Assembly (NCBI GenBank): GCA_025403435.1
Contig: CM046348.1
Span: forward strand, 19,195,679 to 19,259,678
Source: Artocarpus heterophyllus
Taxonomy: Eukaryota > Streptophyta > Magnoliopsida > Rosales > Moraceae
DNA length: 64,000 nt
Direction of reading: 5' to 3'
Under the pieces are notes generated by a model. The model searched no databases, had not been told where the DNA came from, and saw only the letters and a program-made list of their open reading frames with translations. This document shows positions 10,731 through 21,810 of the stretch, one piece after another; within the stretch, counting starts at the first letter, position 1, and each line of letters begins with the position of its first letter. Made by a program: the position numbers and the translations under genes.

Positions 10731-11390
10731 AAGGCGTCGAGGGCACTTGAGCTTGGGATCGCGGTGAAGACAGAGTCCTAACGTTGAGTTTTATGTTGTA
10801 TGTGTTTTTTAGGTTTATTGTAATAAGACTGACAACGTTATCGTCGATCAGTAGTGGTTTAGATTTAGTATTTTGCTGGGGTGTTATTAGTATTTCGTTG
10901 GTGTTTTATTGTAATAAATAAGGTGGTAGTCCTGTCTTTTAAGAGTCTGTTTATCTTATCCGAATTGGTTCAGGTCAGAGTTTTAGTTTCTCTAGATTTG
11001 GGTCTAGGAGTCAATGTTAGCCTCAGTGCTCGTGAGCGGTGCCCCTTGGTTGATTGGAAAAATTTATCAATTGAAGGGCTGGCGGTGGCCTAAGAGCCAT
11101 ATTGTCTTGGCCTTCGATCGATCGAGAGATCCTATCAAACAGGAAAATTAGGCCAAAATGAGTGCTTGTGCTTGTTTTTATAGGCTAATGTACTTTCCCG
11201 TTTATGAGTTTCCGGCATGTGTTTTTTCTTTTAAGTGTCATATGAATTTATTAATGAATCCGTAGGCAAAGGGGAATTTTTACTCATGTACTACGGGGTC
11301 TTTCATTAGTTCCTTGCCTTGTATTACCTTTAGTAATTGAGTGTAATGAATTATCCGTTATAAAAAATATAAACAAAAAATGGTACATTG
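10731..11390. other. DNA right of the CACTA; possible LINE-like tail
   Basis: The sequence continues the GC-rich segment for about 50 bp and then becomes mixed. A 70-codon frame at 10881-11093 is not recognisable. The stretch ends with 'taatgaattatccgttataaaaaat', which is reminiscent of the 3' tails of plant L1-type LINEs, but I see no reverse transcriptase and could not find clear flanking duplications. Identity is unresolved. Confidence 0.25.
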
Positions 11391-12131
11391 AAATCATGGT
11401 TCTTAAAATTGTTGAATTGCAGAGCTAAATACCTGGACAAACAAAAAAAAAAAAGGGGAGAAAAAAATTTTTAAGTGTTAAAACTGAAAACACATACAAG
11501 AAAAAGTGGAGTACTTGTTTCCAACCAAAAAAAAAAAAAAAATGAAGTACTGCATAATGTACGCCGTACCTAGAAATGTAGCCTATCATCCTAAATCATA
11601 TTTGGCCTAGAAGAAAGGATATGAGAGTGAGTTATGTGGGCACACATTAGACAACATATTTGAGAGCTCTTAGCCGCAGAAAGTCTGATCAAGGCCGTTG
11701 CAGGTCACAGAAATTTGGAAAACCTTCTCTTTTGACCTGTGGTTTCGTGATAATTCAAGTTTGAAAAACTTAAATTTAAAAGTTGAAGATTTTTAGGGTA
11801 GGGCTCAAAATAAATGAGCTACTATGGGAATTTGTTATTCAGCAGTCTGACAAATGAATTGTATGCGTAGCATACTTTTTAATTTCGATGTTATTTGAAC
11901 CAGATTCAGCTGGTTTAAATATTTGATTGACGTTTCATTGTTATAAACTATATGCATTAGTAAAACTTTTTCACGCAAAAAAAAATAGTAAAATTTTTTG
12001 TTTGTCATTTCAAAAAAAAAAAAAAAAAACACTCATCTTTCTTTCTTTATGTATTTCTCTTTAATACAACAAATGAAATTCTAGCAATAAATAAATAAAT
12101 AAATAAGAGAGCATCCAGTTTGGGGGATAAC
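11391..12131. other. Intergenic DNA with poly-A tracts
   Basis: No gene seen. It contains A-tracts at about 11442-11454, 11526-11542 and 12012-12029, and a short (AAAT)n run at about 12089-12108 immediately before the RLK pseudogene. Confidence 0.5.
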
Positions 12132-13416
12132 ATGATCAATCCCAGATTCATGCTTCTTGTTCTATCCTAGGCTTGTTTCTCAAGCTCAATATCTGCCTTG
12201 GAGCTAATACCATCTTTATAAGTGAATTCCTCTCTGGTGACCAAATGATTTTATCTGCAGGCGCGGTCTTTGTACTGGCCAATTCACCAAAACCATTATG
12301 ACAGTTTTGATAATCCAACTGGCACATGACTAGCAGGTTGTAAGTTTGGACTCAACAAGCTGAGAACCAAAAAGAATTCAACTTTGTGGAAGAATTCATA
12401 AGATCCTGATCCAAGCATCTTCTCGTTTGAGCTAGACCCAAATGTCAACGTGCATGCCGTGTGTCATTTTTTGGAAGAGGTCTAGGTGGTATTGGAATAC
12501 TGGATCTTGAAAGCTTGGAGCCAGAGATGAACCCACATAGAATTTGCAATTTTTGCTTCGTCACAAATAAAAAGAAAAGCTATTTCTTCTATATATTTTG
12601 CCAAAAGCTATTCTAGTGATGGATGATTCAGGGCAAATAAAGCAACCATTTTTGTTGTCTACAAGATGGGCTTTTTTTTTTTTTTTTGTGGCTTAGTAAA
12701 AGTCAAGTTTATGCTTGTGAGACATATGCCAGCTGCAATAAGAACTCGTTGGCTTTGAAGGGCTATTGTAGCGGGTATATCAAGAAAACCAAACACCAAA
12801 ATCCTAGTAGCAGTAACATAGAAAATTCTAAGAAATGTCAAGAACGTTGTTGCTATTCATTAGTCTAAATCTAGGATTTAATCAAGATTTAAACGATGAA
12901 TTTTTTTTTTTTAAAATTTCATATTTTGTTATTATGAAATTTTGTATCCAAGATATAATGAAATTTTATGTGCATTGTGTGTGCAATTTTTATGAAATAT
13001 GGGTGTGTTTTGTAACAGTGAAGAAGCTTGAAAGTGTTGCGAAAAAGAGAAGCAATTCTGAGTGAAATTTTACACATTTAAAATCCAACATGCTAATCTA
13101 CTTCGACTACGACTCAAGGTACTAAAAAGTTATTCGCGTATGATTTCAAGTCCAGTGGCTCAGTAGCATCGCACCTTTTGCATCCAAATAAGTCTAATTT
13201 TTGGAGTGGAAGACAAGATGAAAAATTGCTCTAGAGACTGCAAAAGGGCTTCTTTATAGGGACTACATTATGCACTGCAACATCAAGGCCCAAACACATT
13301 CTTTTAGACGCATAATTTTTCCAAAAGTAACCAAACTTGTTGGAAGGGAATTCAACCCTGTCCTTCCAACCATGAGATGGACAAGAGACTATCTCGTACG
13401 TATTAGAGTGGATTTG
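12132..13416 (+). pseudogene. Degenerate RLK pseudogene (RLK2 subtype)
   Basis: The start reads MINPRFMLLVLS then a stop, matching the RLK2 signal peptide (NPRFMLVLL). After a frameshift, LGANTIFISEFLSGDQ and ILSAGAVFVLA match the B-lectin domain. Lectin-domain DNA between about 12290 and 12310 is missing. Later matches include GCKFGLNKL, KNS-stop-DPDPSIFSFEL, MDDSGQIKQP and a Cys-poor remnant of the PAN region. The kinase part (about 13015-13416) retains VKKLESVA, GTKKLFAYDF, IMHCNIKA (HCD decayed to HCN), FPKV, KLVGREF and a decayed TRGYLAPEW, then stops. The C-terminal lobe is absent. Many stops and frameshifts rule out function. Shared KKLESVA and the start tie it to RLK2. Confidence 0.9.
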
Positions 13417-13975
13417 CAAATTACAATTAGCCCCTTTTTTTAGCCTGAAGAGTTCAAATATTACAACTCTATTTTCCAGAGGTTCAAACTATTGCAGCTT
13501 CTATATTTTTGCAAGTGGGATTCAACAAATTGCAACCTTTTTTTATTTCTCAAATGAACAGTTCAAATATTACAACTCTTTTTCAGGGATTTATGTCATT
13601 TAGCAATACAACCTACACATATACTGAAACAATAAATATATTATTCCAAAGAAAAAAAAAGAAATAGGTTTTGATGGGGGAAATAGAATATTAATAAAAC
13701 TAGAACCCATAACTTTAAACTGTATTTTCTTAAAGCTGATTGCTAACCCACCGTATAGAATCCCATAAACTTCAATGTCATGAATAGGGGAATGGAATGA
13801 AGAGTAATTATGGTAAAGAAAAAAAAGATTAAGAAAGGAAACCGACGCAAAGGTTTTGCTCACTTTTGTCATTGATTACACACTATCTTCACTTTTATTT
13901 TTACCTTTTTCTTTCTTTCTTTTTATTATTTTTTTTTTTTCTCTCTCTCTTTTGTCCTTTTTTTTCTCGGGTGGG

Positions 13976-14006
<31 letters not shown>

Positions 14007-15899
14007 TCCCTTTCTTTTTATCTTCTCTCTTTAATTTCCTCTTTCTTTCATCTCCCTTTCTTCCTGCACTTTCTTTCTTTCCTTCCTTTTTTTAATATCC
14101 AGACAAAGGCCTGTCTTTTTTGGAAGCGAAGGTTTTATTGGGAGTAGATTTCTCCTGTACTCCTTCGGACGTTCTTCGTCACTCTCAATTATTTTGCTAC
14201 TTAGAAGCTCCGGAAGTCTACATGTAGAAGGCACTTGACGCTCAAGCAAACATCTTTGAGAGGAGAAAATAACAGTGTGTTAATAATTGCTAAAAGAATT
14301 TTACAAATTTGAGCCAAGTATTCAATTTATAGGCTATGACATCTAAGGATTTCCCCTTCTGATTTCCTCTTGACAAGTGTCATAATAACCACGATCTCGA
14401 TCCTTTACATCGAGTTTGAGGTTGACTGTCAAGATACATGTTGGTGTCACGTCGTTGATCTAGCAGAAACGTAAAATTCAAAGGAACAAGGAAAGTAAAC
14501 AGAAACAGATTGGCATCTGAAATTCTTACAAGAACTTGTAACAAAAACGGAAATTACTAAAAAAAAAAAGGAAAAATGTCCTTTTGAAGGCGATCGATGA
14601 CAAAGCAACAAGTTTTGTCGGTTGGCCCCTTTACAAAACACGTTTTTCATCAAATTCCAAAATCACCGCAAGACCTTTTAAAAAACAGGAAATTTCCTTA
14701 TTTGACCTTGTGGTAATCTCAATCCTAAATCGTCATGAAGGGTAGATCCTTTTGCACCGTATCACCCAATTTAAATTGGTAAGTTAAATAAGGTGTTTGA
14801 TAATATTGACTAAGACTATTTTGATTTAATATTATAATATCTAAAAATTTTATATTGTAACAATTTAAAGTTTTGTTTAACGTTATATAAGTCGTCCCAT
14901 CGTCTTAATACGTCAAGAAACTCGAGCCGAGCCCCCAGCCTGGGTCCTTGTCCCCTTGGAGTTCTAAGAACATGTGTCTCATCCTTGTTTGTTATCGGAA
15001 ATTCCCCCAACGTGTTTCAACTTTCATCCGTCTTTTTCTTATTTTATTTCAAGTTTTTTTTTTTTCCTTGTTCGCCACCTTCACTGTAACGATCCCAACG
15101 TTTCTCTTTCGCGACTTTTCTTTTCCTTTTTTTCTTTTTCTTTTTATGGGTTCGACACAAAAAATTTGGTAGGTTCAGTTGAGATCCTCGTTTTCAAAGT
15201 ACCGTGTAATGTAACTGACCATAGCAACTGTTTCTCCGCGTCAGAATTTGCTAGAGCTATATTATTTTATTAATGCTAAATCAAATGGCGCCTATAGTTT
15301 AAAAATGAGTACTTTAAATTGGTATGTAATGAACTGATTTTTTTGAAACGGGAAAGATATTTAAATTGATATATACTTAGTATTATGTAATTCAGAGTCA
15401 TTTGTACTGATGTTTTCGGATCAATAAAACCAATATTATTGACTCTTGTAGTTTTTGATACTCAATGTCTCATGATTAACTTACCTATAGACATATTAAT
15501 CAAGCTTTATACCATCAAGCTGTCCGTACAATTTAAGACATCAAAATTGGTAATGAATGTGTGAATAGTATACAAACTTAAACTAAAAGCAGAGAGCGTG
15601 GTATGTAGTTTTTTTTTTTTTTTTTTTTTTCGTTCAATATGTACATTAAATATTTGTTGTAGATTGATTTTTAATTTGAGAAGATTTTTTTTAATAAAGA
15701 AGTGAAAAGATATGTCAGGTGGATCAATCATATTCCGGAATTGGCGTCCATGGAGTTCCAGAGTTTGCTTGTCAAACTCTTTTCAGTCCCCGCATGGCAA
15801 AGATAATTTACTACACAGCAATATTGTAAACCATATTTTATGATGGGTCCTATAAAAGTTAATGAACCCCTTACCCCAATGAAGAGAGAAAAAATGGTT
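13417..15899. other. Intergenic DNA between RLK pseudogene and copia element
   Basis: No gene is supported. The phrase 'gttcaaatattacaactct' occurs twice, at about 13451 and 13562, in an imperfect local duplication. A long pyrimidine-rich tract lies at about 13889-14098 and a second, shorter one at about 15045-15150. The 14110-14760 part has moderate GC and looks transposon-derived, but I could not assign it. Predicted frames here are short and low-complexity. Confidence 0.4.
13889..14098. repeat. Pyrimidine-rich tract with CTTT microsatellite
   Basis: About 200 bp consists almost entirely of T and C on the + strand, including a clean (CTTT)n run at about 13978-14000 and CT runs near 13940-13950. 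The open frames in it are low-complexity Phe/Ser/Leu strings and are not coding. Confidence 0.8.
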
Positions 15900-15904
15900 G
15901 TTAT

Positions 15905-16369
15905 TGTAGGAACAAAATTCTACTTATGAAAACCATCATCAAATCTTAAGACTTATGTTAATTCATCAAGAAGTATAACGGAAGCATACCTGAATCCATT
16001 AGAACGGTTAAATTCTTAGTTCTTGATCTTCTGAGTCAAGAACGTATGATGCCTGTGAGAAAAAGTTTTCTCTCTGTCTTTTCCAGTGATAGGATGCCAA
16101 AAAAGTCATGTAACATACCCTCTGACTCAAGAACCACAATCATTTATAATAATTTAACTTTGTCTTATTACTATTTTGGCTTATCATCAAAATAGAAATT
16201 AGACTTTAGGTCTCCACGCATAATATTGTGCCCACACTTTATGAGATGCTTTAAAACTCAAAACTTTACACTTTATTAGATCACTTTAATTAGGTCAACT
16301 TTATCTGATAGCTTTGATACACATTTATTTAACATATTAGCCCACATATTATTGGAATTAATTCCAACA
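15905..16369 (-). repeat. 3' LTR of the copia element
   Basis: 465 bp, + strand ends TGTAGGAACAAAATTC and AATTAATTCCAACA. It is aligned throughout with the 24446-24909 copy. Being nearest the RNase H end, it is the 3' LTR. Confidence 0.92.
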
Positions 16370-16380
16370 ATCTCCCACTT
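16370..16380 (-). other. Polypurine tract of the copia element
   Basis: Directly inside the 3' LTR the minus strand reads AAGTGGGAGAT, the purine-rich plus-strand primer expected at this position. Confidence 0.8.
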
Positions 16381-16770
16381 GGGTTATATATGTAAAACTT
16401 TATAGATGTGAATTATACTTTATGAGCTCATGAATTATGCTATCATTACCAAAAGTATCTCTAATTAATCCGGTCCATCAATCATATCAATATAGGATCA
16501 AAGCGGTCTTCGTTATATTCTACGTGACTAAACACATCAAAGGTCACATATATTAATTTAACGAACGACATGGATTAAGTATGGATGTGTAGCAAGAAAA
16601 TTTCGTGTAATGTGATCTTAACATGCCTATTTCCTACTGGTCCAATCTTATTCTTTAGTGAGATCAAATCAAACATATACAGAATGAAAATAAACTGTAA
16701 ACTTTATTTTTGTATAAAATAACCATAAAATGTGTCTACAACAAGAAAGCATCCAAAATACAAACTCCCA

Positions 16771-19700
16771 CTAAAATGATATATCCTTAAGAGATACAAC
16801 ACTCATTTGAGCAGTGTGCTCATGAAAGACCTTGGGTGGTACTCCTTTTGTAAGCGGATCCGCAACCATAGAGTTTGTCCCAATATGCTCTATAGATACC
16901 TGATCACTCTGTACTCTTTCTTTAACAACGAGGAACTTAATGTTTATATGCTTCGACTTTGTTGAGCTCCTGTTGTTATTGGAATATAGCACTGCTGACT
17001 TATTATCACAAAATATCTTAAGTGGTTTTTCAATTCCATCCACAATTCGCAGCCTAGTGACAAAATTTTGTAGCCATATCCCATGGTTGGATGCCTCATA
17101 ACATGCTACAAACTCTGCTGCCATGGTAAAGGAAGCTATCAGTGTCTGCTTAGCACTTTTCTAGGAAATAGCTCCTCCAGCAAGCAGGAAGATATAGCCT
17201 GATGTGGATTTTTGACTGTCTTCGCATCTAGCAAAATCAAAATCTGAATACCCAATGATCTCCAATTGATCCGATCTTCTATATGTGAGCATGTAATCCT
17301 TTGTTCTCTATAAATACCGTATGACTCATTTGACTGCTTTCCAATGATCCATCCCTAGATTACTTAAGTATCTGCCTAATATCCCTACAACGTATGTAAT
17401 ATCCAGACGCTTACAAACCTGAGCATACATTAGACTCCCAACTGCTGACGCATAAGGAATCTTTTGCATTTTCTTAACCTCAAAATCATTCTTAGGGCAC
17501 TGATTGAGACTAAACCTATCTCCCCTAGCAACAGGGGTGTCACCTGATTTACAATCCTGCATGCCAAATCTCTTAAGTACCTTCTCGATATAGCTCTTTT
17601 GTAATAATCCAAGTATACCCTGAGAGCGATCCCGTTGTATCTGTATGCCTAATACAAAAGAGGCGTCACCAAGATCCTTTATCTCAAATTTCTTTGATAG
17701 AAGTCTCTTGATTTAGTGTAATAAGCTTATATCGTTGTTGGCAAGCAATATGTCATCGACATATAAAACCAAAAAAATATACTTACTCCCACTAAACTTA
17801 TGGTATATACAATCATCGACCATATTCATCTCAGAACTGAACAAGATGATAACTTGATGAAATTTGCAATACCATTGACAAGACGCTTGCTTAAGCTCAT
17901 AGATGGATTTCTTTAATTTGCAAACCATCTTCTTTGAGTCTCCCGACACAAAGTTTTCTAGTTGCACCATATAAATTGTCTCATCAATGTCGCCATTGAG
18001 AAACACAGTCTTAACATCCATTTGGTGAAGCTCAAGATCAAAATGTGCCACCAATGCCATTATAGTCCTGAAAGAGCCTTTTGAAGAAACCAGAGAAAAA
18101 GTCTCTTTATAGTCAATGCCTTCCTTTTGAGTAAAGCCATTTGCAACCAGATGAGCCTTATATCTCTCTACATCGCCCTTCGAATCCCTCTTGGTCTTAA
18201 ATATCCATTTATAACCAATGGGTTTCGTACCTTCAGGCAACAGGACAAGATCCCAAACGTCATTGTCTTTCATGGACTTTATCTCCTCATTCATGGCATT
18301 AATCCACTCTTAAGATTTAAAACTTTCCATGGCTTGACAAAAGTTGATTGGATAATCTTCCACCACACCAATGTTAAACTCATGTTCTTGGAGAAATACA
18401 ATGTAATCATCTGGCACCGCACTTCTCCTTTCTCTAGTGGATCTTCTTAATGGCATAGGTTTTTGAGGAGGTAGAGTTTGTTCTTCTCAAACAATTTCTG
18501 GAATAGGAGGTTCTCCGACATTGTCTTGATTAGAATCTACTTCTTGAACAACGTCAGGAATAGGAACCTAATCAATGTCAATAACAGTTGTGGGAATATC
18601 AACATATTCCTCTTCAAAGACAAAATCCTTCACCTTATCTCCCCCTGCAAACTCGACATCCTCAAAGAACCAAGCAGTTCCCGTCTCGAAAATTGACTTA
18701 GTCATGGGATCATAAAATTTGTAACCCCTTGACCTCTCAGAGTGTCCAATAAAATAACAGCTGACAGTTCTGGAGTCCAGTTTCTTTTCATTTGGCCTAT
18801 AAGGCCTTGCCTCAGCTGGACAACCCCAAATGTGCAAGTTCTTCAAATAGGCTTCTTGCTTGTCCAAAGCTCATAAGAGGTTTTGACAGTTGCTTTAGTT
18901 GGAACTTTATTGAGTATATAAGCTGCAGTCTTTAAGGCTTCTCCCTAGAGAGATTTTGGCAACGTAGAATGACTAATCATACTCCTCACCATGTCCTTAA
19001 GTGTTCTGTTTCACCTCTCAGTAACACCATTCATGCTAGGTGATCCTGGCATGGTGTATTGTAGGACGATACCACACTCCTCTAGGAACTTAGCAAAAGG
19101 TCCTTGACGCTGTTCACCTGATCCATCATATCTGCCATAGTATTCTCCACTACGGTCAGATTTGACGCCTTTAATCCTTTTTGCTGAGTTGGTTCTCAAC
19201 TTCAGCCTTATAATTCTTAAACACATCCAACGACCAAGACTTCTCATGAATGAGATACAGGTAGCCATATCGTGTGAAATCGCCTATAAATGTAATAAAA
19301 TATTACTGACCATTTTAAGAAGCCGTAGGGAATGGTCTATAAATATCTATATGAATTAGTTCTAAGACGTTTGAAGTCCTGTTGGCACCTAATCTCTTTA
19401 TGTATCAAGGGGATCAAGAATCCCGTCAAACACAAGTCTCTCAATTCTTTGCTTGGAGATATGACCTAATCTCTTGTACCATAATAAAGCGAAATTCTAA
19501 TTAGTTAATTTTTGTTTTACACGACGTGTACTTATATGCAAGGTTTCATTAAATGAGGCAACCGTATCAAGTAAATAAAGGTTTTCATAAACAGATAAAG
19601 AACCAGAACTAATAACTTTTAAATTTTGAAAAAGACTAAATTTACTATTTACAAATGAACAAGAATAACCAAATTTATCCAATACAAAAGCGAAAACCAA

Positions 19701-19930
19701 ATTCCGTCTAAACGACGGTACAACATAAGTCTCATTCAAATCCAAATAAAATTCAGTCCTTAATAATAACCTAAATATTCCTATTGCTTCAACTTCCATT
19801 GATTTGCCATCGCCCACATAGATGTATCTTTCACCATCACTTGGCTTTCGACAGCTCAGGCAACCCTGCATAGACACATTTATATGAGTAGTAGCACCAG
19901 AATCTATCCACTAAGTGTGTCTTGGTACCG
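16771..19930 (-). pseudogene. Copia pol: protease, integrase, reverse transcriptase, RNase H (broken)
   Basis: Read right to left. Protease: WIDSGATTH with catalytic DSG at about 19890-19904, preceded by an in-frame TAG at 19911-19913. GAG-pre-integrase relic LWYKRLGHISKQRIERL near 19470. Integrase core with HIDI, FITFIGDFTRYGYL and PGSPSMNGVTER (19350-18990), interrupted by stops. RT from about 18294 with KARLVANGFTQ-like AHLVANGFTQKEGIDY and catalytic YVDD at 17752-17763. RNase H-type end with CDNKSAVLYSNN and ADPLTKG, finishing at 16771. At least eight stops or shifts are visible. Protein style matches Tnt1-94-like pol, though the lineage was not determined. Confidence 0.9.
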
Positions 19931-19989
19931 AAGTTAAATTAACCTCAGAACAAACTAGATTAAGAAGCGTACCTTTCTTTGCATGCCAT

Positions 19990-20825
19990 GCGTGATAGTT
20001 AGTACACTCCTTCTTCTTGTGTCCCTTATCTCCACAGAAGAAACAGGTAAATTCATCACCTTGTCCCTTTTGTTGTTTCTTTTATGACGCTGCACCTGCA
20101 GCTTCCTTACCTTTCTTCCTCTTCTTTTTCTTGTCCTTAAAGGTTGTACCCAAATGAGTACTTTTTGCCTTCTCCTGCTTCAGTCTTTCCTCTTCTTGCA
20201 CACAATAAAAGATGAGCTCGTTAAGGGACCATTTGTCCTTTTGACAGTTGTAGCTTACCTTAAATTGACTGAACTATGCAGGAAGGGATATCAAAACTAA
20301 ACGCACGAGTAAGTCCTCAGACAGCTCTAACTTAAGTGCCTTTAGTTTCAAAGCAAGATGAGATATCTCCATGATATACTCCCTTATGTTTTCTTTTCCT
20401 TTATACCTCATTGAAATAAGGTTTGCCAAAAACGTACTTGTTTCAGCCTTTTCATTCTTGGCAAATCTTTTCTTAATTTCCTCAAGAAAACCCTTGGCTG
20501 TAGTAACCTTTTTGGACATAGTGCCCCTGAAACTTTCTGGAATAGCACGCTTCATGATCATTAGACTCATGCGATTCGAACGATCCCACCTTTTCATGTC
20601 TCTCTTTTCATCAAGGGAACTGTTATCTGTAAGGTCAGGAGGTCGTTCAACCCTCAATGGAAGGTCTAAATCCATGACTCCAAGAACAATCATAATGTTC
20701 TCTTGCCATGCCTTGAAGTTTGTGCCATTAAGCATGGGAATTGAATTGATGCTACCAGAAATATTAGAAGCAGAACTCGAAACCGAACAGAGAACAAAAC
20801 AACAAAACAGAAAACAAAAGCTCAC
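19990..20825 (-). pseudogene. Copia gag with CCHC zinc knuckle (broken)
   Basis: The first 183 codons are open: a retrotransposon gag core with IPMLNGTNFKAWQENIMIVL, RSNRMSLMIMKRAIPESFRG and KNEKAETSTFLANLISMRYK. A stop follows 'LVLISLPA' where related gags continue 'QF'. Beyond it the frame resumes as FSQFKVSYNCQKDKWSLNEL and reaches the zinc knuckle CFFCGDKGHKKKEC (C-x2-C-x4-H-x4-C, about 20004-20047), which binds RNA in working elements. The hydrophobic first 15 residues are probably leader sequence read in frame, and the real start may be the later Met at SINSIPM. Confidence 0.88.
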
Positions 20826-21810
20826 ATAAGTTCCATATCATACTTAAATAAATTCAAATAATGGTAGGGCCCATCACAAGAAACATAGCACAACATTAAT
20901 ATTTAGTCTTTGGACAGAAATATTAACTTGTAAGTGGTACTCTTGGTGTAGTAATCAAACATTGATAATAAATATATGTCAAACAATAAATCTTCCTTTG
21001 GGCTGATTTATTATTCACATGTAAACAGGATAATCATCATATGTTTATTACCACAGGTGTACATGCAATTCTGTCAAATATTAACCTTCCTTTGGGCCGG
21101 TCAATATTCACAAATACGTTGCATAGACACAACTATTTATATTTTAAAATAAATTAATTTCTACAAGAAATGTCATTTTGGTGACATGTTGCTTCAATAA
21201 TTCATTTCAAAATACATATAAAATACCAATATTTGAATTTAAAATTGCACCATAAAATTGACCAAAATTAAAATAAAAAAATTTTGATCAAAGTCAAAGT
21301 CAACTAGGCAATGGTCAAAGTCAAAGTCAACGAGTCGGGTCCCTATGGGTCAGGTACTGTATGGACGGGTTACCCTATCCACCTCTTTACCCAAACCCAA
21401 CCCATTAACCTATTATTTGACCTAATATTAAAACCTAACCCAAATTAAAAATGACGCAGGCCCATTACCCTTTTTTTTTCCTTAAATTCTTGGGTCACCT
21501 AGGGGTTGAGCCCCTAGGTTTCTTGCCATTCACGGGCCCTCATGGGTTCCTCGGGCCCGTGTAAAAAAAATAATGTAGCCTTTTTTTTTTGGTGCTTGGT
21601 CACCCAAGGGTTGAGCCCTTGGATTTTATCTGGTCACGGGCCTCTTTGGCCTGTGTAAACCAGTTGCAAGTTCTGGGCTTCGGCCCAGAACTAGCCTTAT
21701 GCCCAGGGGTCATGACCCCTAGGTATCGACTCCAGGCGGTTGGCTAAGGCTGTTGCCAACCGCCAAAGAGACTTCACCAGCGGCTTGCACCGTGGCTCTG
21801 CTCGCTGGCG
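20826..21810 (-). other. Copia leader sequence (distal to gag)
   Basis: Non-coding internal DNA of the copia element between gag and the nested LTR. Notable are repeated 'gtcaaagtcaa' units at about 21290-21335, a T-tract at about 21471-21479, and GC-rich repeated phrases ('gagcccctagg', 'gagcccttgg'). Confidence 0.6.

Noticed and set aside
4330..11390. A LINE element spanning the CACTA insertion
   Set aside because: The tail at about 11345-11370 is LINE-like, but no endonuclease or reverse transcriptase and no convincing flanking duplication were found, so it is not called.
13856..14147. Two Phe/Ser/Leu-rich frames suggesting membrane proteins
   Set aside because: They are translations of the pyrimidine tract and CTTT microsatellite.
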